From Nonomuraea typhae (GTDB taxonomy: Bacteria > Actinomycetota > Actinomycetes > Streptosporangiales > Streptosporangiaceae): a stretch of 64,000 bases of DNA. Made by a program: the position numbers and the translations under genes. Location of the stretch: the NCBI RefSeq assembly GCF_009760925.1, contig NZ_VRLV01000001.1, positions 62,001-126,000 of the forward strand, in the 5' to 3' direction. The notes under the pieces were generated by a model that saw nothing but the letters and a program-made list of their open reading frames with translations, had not been told where the DNA came from and did not search any database. Below, piece by piece: positions 52,688-60,680 of the stretch (position 1 is the stretch's first letter; each line of letters opens with the position of its first letter).

Positions 52688-53215
52688 GTGATCGGCCGTT
52701 CGCGCTATGTACTCATCGTGGGACGGCACAGGCGGCGTGGGCGGCGGGGTCTCGGCGTGATCGCGATGCTCGGGGCGGCGGGGGTGGCGTTGTGGACGGT
52801 GCACCTGCTGCGCGCGCCCGCCTGCGCGACGCCGGTGCCCGGCCCCGAGCCGGCCCGGCCGCTGGCCATCGTGGTGAAGCCGGGCTCGGACGAGGAGTGG
52901 CTGGCCGTCCAGGTGCTGGACCACGGCAGCCCGCTGCGCAGCGTCGAGGTGCGCGTGGACGGCAGGTGGCGTGACCTGCGGCGGCGCGCGGACGGCACGT
53001 GGGTGGCGCGCGACGGCGCGGGCGACGGCCCGTTCGCGTTCCGGGTCACCGACGTGCGCGAGCACAGGAAGACGGTCGAGGACCTCGATCTCGCGCCGGG
53101 CAAGGTGCAGCGCACGGGCGTCTTCCTGTACGGCGGCGCCGTCCCGTCACCCCCGCCGTCACCCGCGCCGGCGCCCGCTCCCGCAGCTGCCGACAGCCAG
53201 CGCGTCACCTGTTGA
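52688..53215 (+). CDS. Exported protein with expansin C-terminal (CBM63-like) domain
   Basis: 175 residues. A basic N-terminus and a membrane segment (GVIAMLGAAGVALWTVHLL) lead to an exported domain ~residues 55-150. The pattern EEWLAVQVLDHGSPLRSVEV, RWRDLRRRADGTWVA, GPFAFRVTDV resembles the second domain (D2, cellulose-binding) of bacterial expansins. The catalytic-like D1 domain is absent. A Pro/Ala-rich tail ends in Cys. GTG start, 2 bp after the terpene synthase stop, so probably in its operon. A cell-wall or polysaccharide-binding role is inference. Confidence 0.6.
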   Translation: MIGRSRYVLIVGRHRRRGRRGLGVIAMLGAAGVALWTVHLLRAPACATPVPGPEPARPLAIVVKPGSDEEWLAVQVLDHGSPLRSVEVRVDGRWRDLRRRADGTWVARDGAGDGPFAFRVTDVREHRKTVEDLDLAPGKVQRTGVFLYGGAVPSPPPSPAPAPAPAAADSQRVTC

Positions 53216-54145
53216 GGTGCGCCGGTAGACGACCTGCTTGCCGACGCGCAGGCCGACCGCGAGGCCGCCCTCGCTGAGCACGCCGAGGTGCTGGCTGACC
53301 GCGCCCGGCGTGAGCGCCATGCGGCGGGCCAGGGCGGAGGTGGTGGCCGGTTCGGCGAGGGCCAGCAGGATCTGCGCGCGGCTCTTGCCGATGAGGGCGG
53401 CCAGTGCGCCCGGGGCCGGCGGCGGGCCGTCCTCCCACAGCGTGCCGACGCCGCGTACCGGGTAGATGAGCGCGGACTGGTACGGCGCGGACATGACGGC
53501 CACCGAGGGCCAGTAGAAGGCGCTGGGCACCAGCACGAGGCCGTCGCCGTGCAGGCCCTCGATCAGGCACCAGGGGCGGTCGATGAGGAGCTGCTCGCCG
53601 GTCCAGACGACGCCGGGGTCGAGGGAGGCGAACAGTTCACGGGCGCCGCCGGTGGCCAGTTGCCGCGAGCGGCGCAAGACGTCGCGTTCGAGCAGGCCGT
53701 AGACGCGCGGCCAGTACTCGGCGAAGCAGGTGTCCCAGTACGCCTGGAGGGCGGCCGTGACCCGCCGGATCCCGGCGGCCGGGTCGGCCCGGAAGCGCGC
53801 AATGGCCGGCGGGTCGACGTCCGCGAGCTTGACCGTCTCGGCCGCGGCGGTCTCCGGCGGCGTGTGCCGTACGCGCTCGAGCTCCTGCGCGAAGTCGGGC
53901 AGGGGGGTGTCGGGCGGCGGGGTGAGGAAGTCGGCGATGTAACCCTCGGCGGGCACGAGGGCGAACACCTCGGCCATGTCCAGCTCGGACAGGCGCGGGC
54001 GGACCGCCTTGATCCACGGCAGGTGGATCGACTGGCGGGCGGGGTCCTGGAGCGTGCGGACGCTGGCCACGAGCTCCCACAGCGGGGAGAAGCCGAAGCG
54101 GATGCCGGCCACGTCCTCGGGGCGGAGGGTCCACGTGATGGCCAT
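53159..54145 (-). CDS. ArsR-like HTH regulator (DUF5937 type)
   Basis: 328 residues. The N-terminal 230 residues form a DUF5937-like ligand domain (RFGFSPLWELVASVRTL). The C-terminus holds an ArsR winged helix (ILLALAEPATTSALARRMAL, TPGAVSQHLGVLSEGGLAVG). The start codon is just 3 bp from a perfect palindrome, so the transcript is probably leaderless and self-repressed. It faces an MFS gene away from which it is transcribed and whose regulator it likely is. Its 3' end overlaps the convergent expansin-domain gene by 57 bp. Confidence 0.85.
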   Translation of the reverse strand: MAITWTLRPEDVAGIRFGFSPLWELVASVRTLQDPARQSIHLPWIKAVRPRLSELDMAEVFALVPAEGYIADFLTPPPDTPLPDFAQELERVRHTPPETAAAETVKLADVDPPAIARFRADPAAGIRRVTAALQAYWDTCFAEYWPRVYGLLERDVLRRSRQLATGGARELFASLDPGVVWTGEQLLIDRPWCLIEGLHGDGLVLVPSAFYWPSVAVMSAPYQSALIYPVRGVGTLWEDGPPPAPGALAALIGKSRAQILLALAEPATTSALARRMALTPGAVSQHLGVLSEGGLAVGLRVGKQVVYRRTSTGDALAVGSCGSGRRRG

Positions 54146-54148
54146 ACG

Positions 54149-54166
54149 ATTTAGTGTGCACTAAAT
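54149..54166. promoter_or_regulatory. Perfect palindromic operator between arsR-like and MFS genes
   Basis: ATTTAGTG-TG-CACTAAAT: 8-bp arms, 2-bp centre, AT-rich against a GC-rich background. It abuts the regulator start (54145) and lies 34 bp from the MFS start. CACTAAAT may double as -10 box on the minus strand. Confidence 0.7.
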
Positions 54167-54199
54167 GGTTGGCTGTCCGAAACGGGGTTCTTTCATGCT

Positions 54200-55417
54200 G
54201 TGCGGGTGAGTACCGCGCTTGCTGAAAAGTCCTTCCTGGGGTCGAAGTTCGGGGGCCTGCCCAAGCCCTTCTGGGGTCTGTGGAGCGGCACGCTCGTCAA
54301 CCGGCTCGGCACCATGGTGATGCCGTTCACCGGGGTGTACCTGACCCAGGCGCGCGGGCTGTCCGTGGCCGTCGCGGGCCTGGTCATGGCTGTCTTCGGC
54401 GTGGGTTCGCTGATCTCCCAGCTGGTCGCCGGCGTGCTGACCGACCGGATCGGCCGCCGGGCCACGCTGTCGGGCGGCATGCTGGCCACCGCCGCGACCA
54501 TGATGTGGCTCGGGTACAGCACCTCGCTGCCCTCGATCCTGGCCGCGATGTTCGTGCTCGGCCTGGTGATCGACGCCTACCGGCCCGCCTCCAACGCGCT
54601 CGTGGCCGACCTGGTCTCGCCCGCGGAGCGCCCGCGCGCCTACGGGCTGCTGTTCTGGGCGATCAACCTCGGCTACGCGGTCGGCATGACGACCGGCGGC
54701 TGGCTGGCCGGGCTCGGCTTCGTCTGGCTGTTCTGGGTCAACGCCACCACCAGCGTGGCCTTCGCCGTCCTGGTGTGGCGGGCGGTGCCCGAGACCGCGC
54801 CGCCGCCCGCCGAGCGCGGCTCGGGCGGCTTCGGCACCGTGCTGCGCGACAAGGTCATGATCGGGTTCACGCTCGTCATCCTGGGCGACGGGATCATGTA
54901 CTCCCAGACCATGACCATGCTGCCCGTGGCCATGACCAAGGTCGTCGGGCTCAGCCCGGGCGAGTTCGGCCTGGCCATGGCGTTGAACGGGGTGCTCATC
55001 GTCATCGTGCAGCCGCTGGTCTCCAACTGGCTCGGCCGTCTCGACGCGCCGATCACGCTCGCCGCCGGGCTGGTGATCATGGGCGTCGGCTTCGCCCTCA
55101 CCGCGTTCGTCACCGACGTCGTCATGCTCGGCGTCAGCATCGTCGTCTGGACCGCGGGCGAGATCATCACCGCGGGCTTCATCGGCACCATCGTCGCCGC
55201 CCTCGCTCCCGCCCACCTGCGCGGGCGCTACTCCGGGCTGTACGGCCTCGCCTGGTCGGCCTCGGCCGTGCTCGCGCCCCTGCTCGGCAGCGCGCTGCTC
55301 GGCGTGAGCCAGGTGGCCCTGTGGCTCAGCATCGGCGGCGTCGGCGTGGTCGCGGCGGCCGGGATGATCGTCCTGGGACCCGCCGTACGGCGCAGGAGCG
55401 ATGCCGCCGCCGGGTGA
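54200..55417 (+). CDS. MFS transporter (DHA1-like)
   Basis: 405 residues, 12 expected membrane helices. GVLTDRIGRRATLSGG is motif A; LFWAINLGYAVGMTTGGWLA resembles motif C of antiporters. Probably an exporter of a small molecule or drug. The GTG at 54200 is taken; a GTG at 54206 is two codons later. Control by the divergent ArsR-like regulator through the palindrome at 54149-54166 is likely. Confidence 0.88.
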   Translation: MRVSTALAEKSFLGSKFGGLPKPFWGLWSGTLVNRLGTMVMPFTGVYLTQARGLSVAVAGLVMAVFGVGSLISQLVAGVLTDRIGRRATLSGGMLATAATMMWLGYSTSLPSILAAMFVLGLVIDAYRPASNALVADLVSPAERPRAYGLLFWAINLGYAVGMTTGGWLAGLGFVWLFWVNATTSVAFAVLVWRAVPETAPPPAERGSGGFGTVLRDKVMIGFTLVILGDGIMYSQTMTMLPVAMTKVVGLSPGEFGLAMALNGVLIVIVQPLVSNWLGRLDAPITLAAGLVIMGVGFALTAFVTDVVMLGVSIVVWTAGEIITAGFIGTIVAALAPAHLRGRYSGLYGLAWSASAVLAPLLGSALLGVSQVALWLSIGGVGVVAAAGMIVLGPAVRRRSDAAAG

Positions 55418-55429
55418 AAAGGCACGGGA

Positions 55430-55444
55430 GCGCCGCCGCGGCGC
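55430..55444 (+). terminator. Short hairpin before nadE
   Basis: GCGCCG-CCG-CGGCGC followed by GAAAA, 12 bp after the MFS stop. Small stem, weak evidence. Confidence 0.3.
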
Positions 55445-55472
55445 GAAAATCGGCGCGTACTAGGCTGGTTCC

Positions 55473-57242
55473 GTGGCTCAACTGCGCATAGCCCTCGCCC
55501 AGACGAACCCGACGGTAGGCGACCTGGCCGCCAACGCCGCCAAGATGCTCACGTGGACGCGTGACGCGGCCGAGCGCGGCGCCCATCTGGTCGTCTTCAC
55601 CGAGATGTTCCTCACCGGCTATCCCGTCGAGGACCTCGTCCTGCGCACCTCCTTCGTGGAGGCCAGCATCCGCACGCTGGAGGAGTCCGCGGCCCGTCTG
55701 GCCGAGGAGGGGCTCGGCGAGCTGCCGGTGCTCGTCGGCTACGTCGACCGCGCCGGGCTGGCCCCGCGCGCCGGCCAGCCCAAGGGCGCGCCGCTCGACG
55801 CCGCCGCGCTGCTGCACCGCGGCGAGGTCGTCTGCCGTACGGCGAAGCACCACCTGCCCAACTACGGCGTCTTCGACGAATACCGGTACTTCGTCCGCGG
55901 CGACCGGCTGCCGATCTTCCGCCTGCACGGGGTGGACGTCGCCGTCGCGGTCTGCGAGGACCTCTGGCAGGACGGGGGACCGGTGGCCGTCGTCGGCCAG
56001 GCCGGCGCCGGGCTGCTGGTGGCGCCGAACGCCTCGCCGTACGAGAAGGACAAGGACGACGTACGGCTGGAGCTGTGCGCGCGCCGCGCGCGTGAGGCGG
56101 GCTGCCCGCTCATCTACGTCAACCAGGTCGGCGGGCAGGACGAGCTGGTCTTCGACGGCGACTCGCTGGTCGTGGACGCCTCGGGCGAGCTGGTGGCCAG
56201 GGCCGGGCAGTTCCGGGAGGAGCTGCTCGTGGTGGACCTGGAGCTGGAGACCTCCGATGAGCCGCCCGCGCAGCTCGCCTACGACGCGGGCGACGGCTCG
56301 ACGATCACCGTGGACCGGTTCGTGCTGTCGCAGGAGCCCGTCGCGCCCTACGAGCCGCTCCCGGCGCCGCTGGCCGCGCCGCTCGAGCCGGCGGCCGAGG
56401 TCTATCACGCGCTCGTGCTCGCGGTGCGCGACTACGTGGCCAAGAACGGGTTCCGGTCGGTCATCCTCGGGCTGTCGGGAGGCATCGACTCGGCGCTGAC
56501 GGCCGCCATCGCCGCCGACGCCATCGGGGCCTCACGGGTCAACGTCGTGCTCATGCCGTCGCGGTACTCCTCCGATCACTCCATCGGCGACGCCGAGGAA
56601 CTGGTGCGGCGGCAGGGGGTCAGCGCCAGGGTCGTCCCGATCGGGGATATCGTGACGGCCTTCGAGAAGGAGATCGAGCTGTCCGGGCTGGCCGCGGAGA
56701 ACCTCCAGGCCCGGGTGCGCGGGATGATCCTCATGGGGCTGTCCAACGAGCACGGGCACCTGGTGCTGACCACGGGGAACAAGAGCGAGCTGGCCACCGG
56801 CTACTCCACCCTCTACGGGGATTCGGCGGGCGGGTTCGCGCCGATCAAGGACGTGCCGAAGACGATGGTGTGGGAGCTGGCCCGCTGGCGCAACGCCCAC
56901 GGCAGCCCGTCGTTCGCGATGGACGTGGCGGCGCCGATCCCGGAGAACTCCATCACCAAGGAGCCGAGCGCCGAACTGCGGCCCGACCAGCGGGACACCG
57001 ACTCGCTGCCGCCGTACGAGGTGCTCGACCGGCTGCTGGACGACTACGTGGAGAAGGACATGGGCTCGGCCGAGCTCATCGCCGCCGGTCACGATCCCGC
57101 CCTGGTCACCCGGGTCATCAGGCTGGTGGACCTGGCCGAGTACAAGCGGCGCCAGTATCCGCCCGGGCCCAAGATCACGCCGAAGAACTTCGGGCGGGAT
57201 CGGCGGCTGCCCATCACCAACCGGTGGCGCGAGGAGGCGTGA
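55473..57242 (+). CDS. nadE: Glutamine-dependent NAD+ synthetase
   Basis: 589 residues. N-terminal nitrilase-type glutaminase (residues 1-~270) with E44 (VVFTEMFLTGY), the Lys in TAKHHLPNYGVFDE and the nucleophile C161 (VAVCEDLWQDGG). C-terminal NAD synthetase with the pyrophosphatase P-loop LGLSGGIDSAL (S335-GGID-S340) and TTGNKSELATGYSTLYGD. Ammonia made from glutamine is channelled to amidate deamido-NAD. GTG start. The last step of NAD biosynthesis; housekeeping. Confidence 0.95.
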   Translation: MAQLRIALAQTNPTVGDLAANAAKMLTWTRDAAERGAHLVVFTEMFLTGYPVEDLVLRTSFVEASIRTLEESAARLAEEGLGELPVLVGYVDRAGLAPRAGQPKGAPLDAAALLHRGEVVCRTAKHHLPNYGVFDEYRYFVRGDRLPIFRLHGVDVAVAVCEDLWQDGGPVAVVGQAGAGLLVAPNASPYEKDKDDVRLELCARRAREAGCPLIYVNQVGGQDELVFDGDSLVVDASGELVARAGQFREELLVVDLELETSDEPPAQLAYDAGDGSTITVDRFVLSQEPVAPYEPLPAPLAAPLEPAAEVYHALVLAVRDYVAKNGFRSVILGLSGGIDSALTAAIAADAIGASRVNVVLMPSRYSSDHSIGDAEELVRRQGVSARVVPIGDIVTAFEKEIELSGLAAENLQARVRGMILMGLSNEHGHLVLTTGNKSELATGYSTLYGDSAGGFAPIKDVPKTMVWELARWRNAHGSPSFAMDVAAPIPENSITKEPSAELRPDQRDTDSLPPYEVLDRLLDDYVEKDMGSAELIAAGHDPALVTRVIRLVDLAEYKRRQYPPGPKITPKNFGRDRRLPITNRWREEA

Positions 57243-57292
57243 GGTCGTGACCGCCCGCCTCCTCTGAACGCCCTGACGCCTCTTCTGGCCGG

Positions 57293-58930
57293 CTACCGGC
57301 CCGCGGCCGCCACGATGTCGGCGACGGCCGGGTCGGACTCCAGCATCTCGCCGGTCAGGACCGTGTTGTCCGACAACGTCACGCCCTTCGGCGCCTCGCC
57401 CGGGTCGGCGTCCCAGAAGTTGCCGACGAACGCCACGTGCTCCAGCGGCGGGGAGACCTCCAGCACCACCGGGTTGTCGGCGCGGTGGACGAGGTTGCCC
57501 TGCACGTTCACCCAGGCCGCGCCGTAGTCGGTATAGAGGCCGTAGTTGTACGGGGTGATCGTGTCCCGGATGACGTTGCCGCGGATCTGGGCGCCGCTGG
57601 CGTAGGAGGAGCCCTGCGCGCCGGAGACGTACAGGCCGCCGCCGTCGGCCAGCACCTGCATCGTGCCGTGGATCAGGTTGTGCAGCACCTGCGCGCCTCG
57701 GCCGGGGTACAGCACGATGCCCGCGTGCGGCGTCTCGGCGACCTCGTTGCGTGCCACGACCGTGCCCTCGGTGCCGCTGATCAGGACGGCGGGGGAGCCG
57801 TGGTAGTCGCGCCCGATCCGGCGGACGAGGGTGCGCTCGATCCGGTGGTCGCGGGCCCCGTCGCCGATGGCCACGCCGCCGCCCGCGACGTCCTCGATCT
57901 CGCACGCCAGGATCGTGTTGCCCGTGCCGTCACCCCGGAACTCCAGCGCCACCCCGCCCATCCGGGTGAACCGGCACCCCTCCAGCAGCGCCCCGTGGGA
58001 CCGCTCGAAGACCACGTTGCCGGGGATCGTCTCGGGGTCGCCGGGGACCGTCACCTTGCCCTGGCCCTCGGCGAACACCACGTCGCGCAGCTCGCCGCCG
58101 GCGTAGAAGCCGTTGCCGTGGTAGTGCAGGAAGCCCTCCGGCGCGCTCGGCCGCAGCCAGGACGCCTCGGCGAACGTGATGCCGCGGAACCTCACGTCCC
58201 GCACACCCCTGGCGTGCACCAGCACCTCGAGCATCGGGACCACCGCGTCCGCCGGCCGCTCGCCCTTGTAGGACACCACCCCGCCGCCCAGCGCGAACGT
58301 GCCCTCGGTGAGGAAGGCCGGGCTGTTCTCCGCGCTGCTCGGCCGGTCGACGGCCCAGTCCTCGCCCCCGCCCTCCCACGCGATGATCGAGTGGTAGAGC
58401 CTGGCCGCCCAGCCGAACGCGGGCTGCGCCATGGTGACCTCGGCACCGGACACCCGCTCCACCGGCACCCGCCCCTCCGACCAGGGATAGGCGCCCCGGT
58501 AGACGAACTCCACCTCGCCCGGCCACTCGACCGGGGCGTCGAGGGTGTAGCCGGTCGCGGTTCTGGTGAGCGTGCGCTCCCGGAGGTCGAGCGAGGCACG
58601 CTCGGCCCGGCGGCCGTTCACGTAGAGCTGCCGGGCCGCGGGGGCCTCTGCCTGCCAGAGGCGCTCGCCCGCCTCCTGCCACTCGGTGATCGGCCAGCCG
58701 CCGCTGATGACGACCTCTTCCGGTACGGCGCCGCCGTACCCGTGCGCCTGGAAGGTGAGGCCGGAATGGGCCTCGGTGAGGCGGAGGGTTTCGCCGAGAT
58801 GGTAGGTGCCCCGGCGCAGGGTGATGATCGTGCCGGGGGAGGCTTCGGCGACGGCGCGGGCCAAGGTGGCGAAGGGACGTTCGAGGGTGCCGGGTCCGGT
58901 GTCGTCGCCTGCCGGGTCAACGAAGATCAT
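57293..58930 (-). CDS. Right-handed parallel beta-helix protein (polysaccharide lyase-like)
   Basis: 545 residues. Opens MIFVDPAGDDTGPGTLERPF, the DP..G.D..PGT....PF start of beta-helix carbohydrate enzymes. ATLARAVAEASPGTIITLRR, then repeated coils such as GNTILACEIEDVAGGGVAIG and GTVVARNEVAETPHAGIVLY follow. It probably binds or cleaves a plant or microbial polysaccharide. No signal peptide precedes ATG 58930, odd for such an enzyme; earlier in-frame codons run into promoter DNA. Divergent from the TetR gene, with paired GGTxTACA motifs between. Confidence 0.8.
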   Translation of the reverse strand: MIFVDPAGDDTGPGTLERPFATLARAVAEASPGTIITLRRGTYHLGETLRLTEAHSGLTFQAHGYGGAVPEEVVISGGWPITEWQEAGERLWQAEAPAARQLYVNGRRAERASLDLRERTLTRTATGYTLDAPVEWPGEVEFVYRGAYPWSEGRVPVERVSGAEVTMAQPAFGWAARLYHSIIAWEGGGEDWAVDRPSSAENSPAFLTEGTFALGGGVVSYKGERPADAVVPMLEVLVHARGVRDVRFRGITFAEASWLRPSAPEGFLHYHGNGFYAGGELRDVVFAEGQGKVTVPGDPETIPGNVVFERSHGALLEGCRFTRMGGVALEFRGDGTGNTILACEIEDVAGGGVAIGDGARDHRIERTLVRRIGRDYHGSPAVLISGTEGTVVARNEVAETPHAGIVLYPGRGAQVLHNLIHGTMQVLADGGGLYVSGAQGSSYASGAQIRGNVIRDTITPYNYGLYTDYGAAWVNVQGNLVHRADNPVVLEVSPPLEHVAFVGNFWDADPGEAPKGVTLSDNTVLTGEMLESDPAVADIVAAAGR

Positions 58931-58950
58931 GAGAGCCCTTCTGGGGATGT

Positions 58951-58977
58951 GTGCGGTGTACACATCTGGTATACAGC
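58951..58977. promoter_or_regulatory. Operator-like repeats between beta-helix and TetR genes
   Basis: Palindrome GTGTACAC (58956-58963) and GTATAC (58969-58974), also seen as direct repeats GGTGTACA/GGTATACA 13 bp apart. They lie 21 bp before the beta-helix start and 24 bp before the TetR start. Confidence 0.5.
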
Positions 58978-59000
58978 ATAGACGGAGAGGGGAGTCAAGG

Positions 59001-59867
59001 GTGAATCCGGAGCGGAGCACCGAACTGCTGTGGGGCGCCGCCGGGCAGCGCGGCGGGCTCAACCTGGCGGCCATCGTGCGCGCCGGGATCGAACTGGCCG
59101 ACGCCGAGGGGCTGGCCGGGGTGTCCATGCGTCGGGTGGCCGAGCGGCTCGGGTACACGACGATGTCGCTCTACCGGCACGTGCCCGGCAAGGCCGAGCT
59201 GGTGGACCTCATGCGGGACGCGGTGCTGGGGGACGGGCCGGAGATCGCGCCCGGGCCGGGGGCGGGGTGGCGGGAGCGGCTGGAGCTGTGGGCTCGGGAG
59301 GCTCTGGAGTGCTATCGGCGGCATCCCTGGTTGCTGGACTCATCGGGGGTCCGGCACGTGCCCGGGCCCAACGCGGTGGCCGGCTTCGAGTGGGCGCTCG
59401 GCGTGGTTTCCGGGACGGGGCTGGGGGCCGCTCAGGTGGTGGCCGTGGTGGAGCTGGTCGGGGGGTTCGTGGAGAGTGCCGCCCGGAGGGTGGTGGAGGC
59501 GGCCCGGGTGGAGCGGCGGACCGGGGTGGGGGATGAGGAGTGGTGGGGGAAGCGGGAGGCGCTCTGGGTGCACATGGATCGGTATCCGACGCTTTCCCGG
59601 ATTTATCGGGATGGGGGGTATGACGCGCCGTTGGACCCGTTTGAGTTTGGGTTGCAGCGGGTGCTGGACGGGGTTGAGGTGCTGGTTCGTGAGGGGTTGG
59701 AGCTCGGTATTCGTGATGAAACACGTGATGAAACTCGTGATGATTCGGGGGATGGGCGGATGTGCGGCGTGTGCGGAAAGGTGATCGAGGAGGCGGTCAC
59801 CGGGCGGCGGCGGGAGTACTGCTCGCGCGCCTGTCAGCAGCGTGCCTATCGGCGCCGTAAGGCGTGA
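59001..59867 (+). CDS. TetR-family regulator with C-terminal cysteine-rich (zinc-finger-like) tail
   Basis: 288 residues. HTH (LNLAAIVRAGIELADAEGLA, VSMRRVAERLGYTTMSLYRH) and a TetR_C_1-type domain to ~240. After a charged repeat (RDETRDETRDD) it ends in a compact motif MCGVCGKVIEEAVTGRRREY, then CSRACQQRAYRRRKA, i.e. CxxC-N17-CxxxC, as in small zinc-binding proteins of actinobacteria. The GTG at 59001 follows GGGGAG. It probably represses the divergent beta-helix gene; the tail may add DNA or metal binding. Confidence 0.85.
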   Translation: MNPERSTELLWGAAGQRGGLNLAAIVRAGIELADAEGLAGVSMRRVAERLGYTTMSLYRHVPGKAELVDLMRDAVLGDGPEIAPGPGAGWRERLELWAREALECYRRHPWLLDSSGVRHVPGPNAVAGFEWALGVVSGTGLGAAQVVAVVELVGGFVESAARRVVEAARVERRTGVGDEEWWGKREALWVHMDRYPTLSRIYRDGGYDAPLDPFEFGLQRVLDGVEVLVREGLELGIRDETRDETRDDSGDGRMCGVCGKVIEEAVTGRRREYCSRACQQRAYRRRKA

Positions 59868-59957
59868 GACCTGGGTCTGGATCCGGGTCCGTAAGGCGTG
59901 AGACCTGGGTTCGGATCCGGGTCCGTAAGGCGAGAAACACGTCCGAATCCGGCGCGA
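59856..59957. repeat. 34-bp tandem repeat over the TetR stop codon
   Basis: Units at 59856-59889 and 59890-59923 differ at two adjacent positions (TC versus CT-type change). A third, diverged unit begins at 59924 (CGTAAGGCG...). The first holds the TetR gene's last codons and stop. Confidence 0.85.
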
Positions 59958-59992
59958 CACGGCGAGAGGCGCTGCCGTACGCTGGCCGGGCC

Positions 59993-60478
59993 ATGATCCG
60001 CACGCACACCGTCATCGACAGCCCCGTGGGGCCGCTGACGCTGGTCGCCCTCGACGGGCTGCTGACCGGCGTCTACATGCGCAAGCAGCGCTACCTGCCG
60101 CCGCAGGAGTTCTTCGGTCACCCCGACCCCGAGCCCTTCGGCGAGGTCACCGCCCAGCTCGGCGCCTACTTCGCGGGCACGCTCAAGGAGTTCGACCTGG
60201 CGATGAACCTGGTCGGCACGCCGTTCCAGAAGGAGGTGTGGGCGGCGCTGCAGCAGGTTCCGTTCGGTGAGACGCTGACCTACGGCGGCCTGGCCGAACG
60301 GCTGGGCCGGCCGCCCAGCGCCGCCCGGGCCGTCGGCAGTGCCAACGGGCACAACCCGGTCAGCATCATCATCCCGTGCCACCGCCTCGTCGGCGCCAAC
60401 GGCGACCTCACCGGGTACGGCGGCGGGTTGCCCGTCAAGCGCTACCTGCTCGACTTCGAGCGCGGCACGCTGTTCTGA
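59993..60478 (+). CDS. ogt: Methylated-DNA--protein-cysteine methyltransferase
   Basis: 161 residues. Repairs O6-alkylguanine by transferring the alkyl group to C129 in the IIPCHRLVG motif. The helix-turn-helix region FGETLTYGGLAERLGRPPSA and SANGHNPVSI precede it, and TGYGGGLPVKRYLLDFE is the C-terminal signature. ATG 59993; no AlkA/Ada domain. Stands alone between repeats. Confidence 0.95.
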   Translation: MIRTHTVIDSPVGPLTLVALDGLLTGVYMRKQRYLPPQEFFGHPDPEPFGEVTAQLGAYFAGTLKEFDLAMNLVGTPFQKEVWAALQQVPFGETLTYGGLAERLGRPPSAARAVGSANGHNPVSIIIPCHRLVGANGDLTGYGGGLPVKRYLLDFERGTLF

Positions 60479-60680
60479 GACGTTCTGGCCGCCTCTTAAA
60501 ACGTTCCAGCGGTTTCTTGAAACGTTTTACCGGGCGCCACAAACGTTTTACCGCGCGCCAAACGTTCTACCGCGTGCCCACATCGATCTACCGGGCGCCA
60601 CAACGTTCTACCGGGCGCCACAACGTTCTACCGGGCGCCACAACGTTCTACCGGGCGCCACAACGTTCTACCGGGCGCTC
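60479..60680. repeat. 20-bp tandem array, about ten units
   Basis: Three exact units CAACGTTCTACCGGGCGCCA (60601-60660) plus a partial one (60661-60680). Upstream, increasingly diverged 20-22-bp copies (e.g. 60541-60560, 60561-60580, 60581-60600) reach back to 60479. Every good unit holds the palindromes AACGTT and GGCGCC, and the 20-bp period is about two helical turns. The last unit contains the stop codon of the XRE gene on the minus strand. No spacers, so not CRISPR. Confidence 0.9.

Noticed and set aside
58806-59000. Longer N-terminus for the TetR protein
   Set aside because: The extension covers the divergent beta-helix gene's start and the operator; GTG 59001 has a ribosome site and the proper family N-terminus.
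60479-60680. CRISPR array
   Set aside because: Repeats are directly adjacent with no unique spacers, and no cas genes are present.
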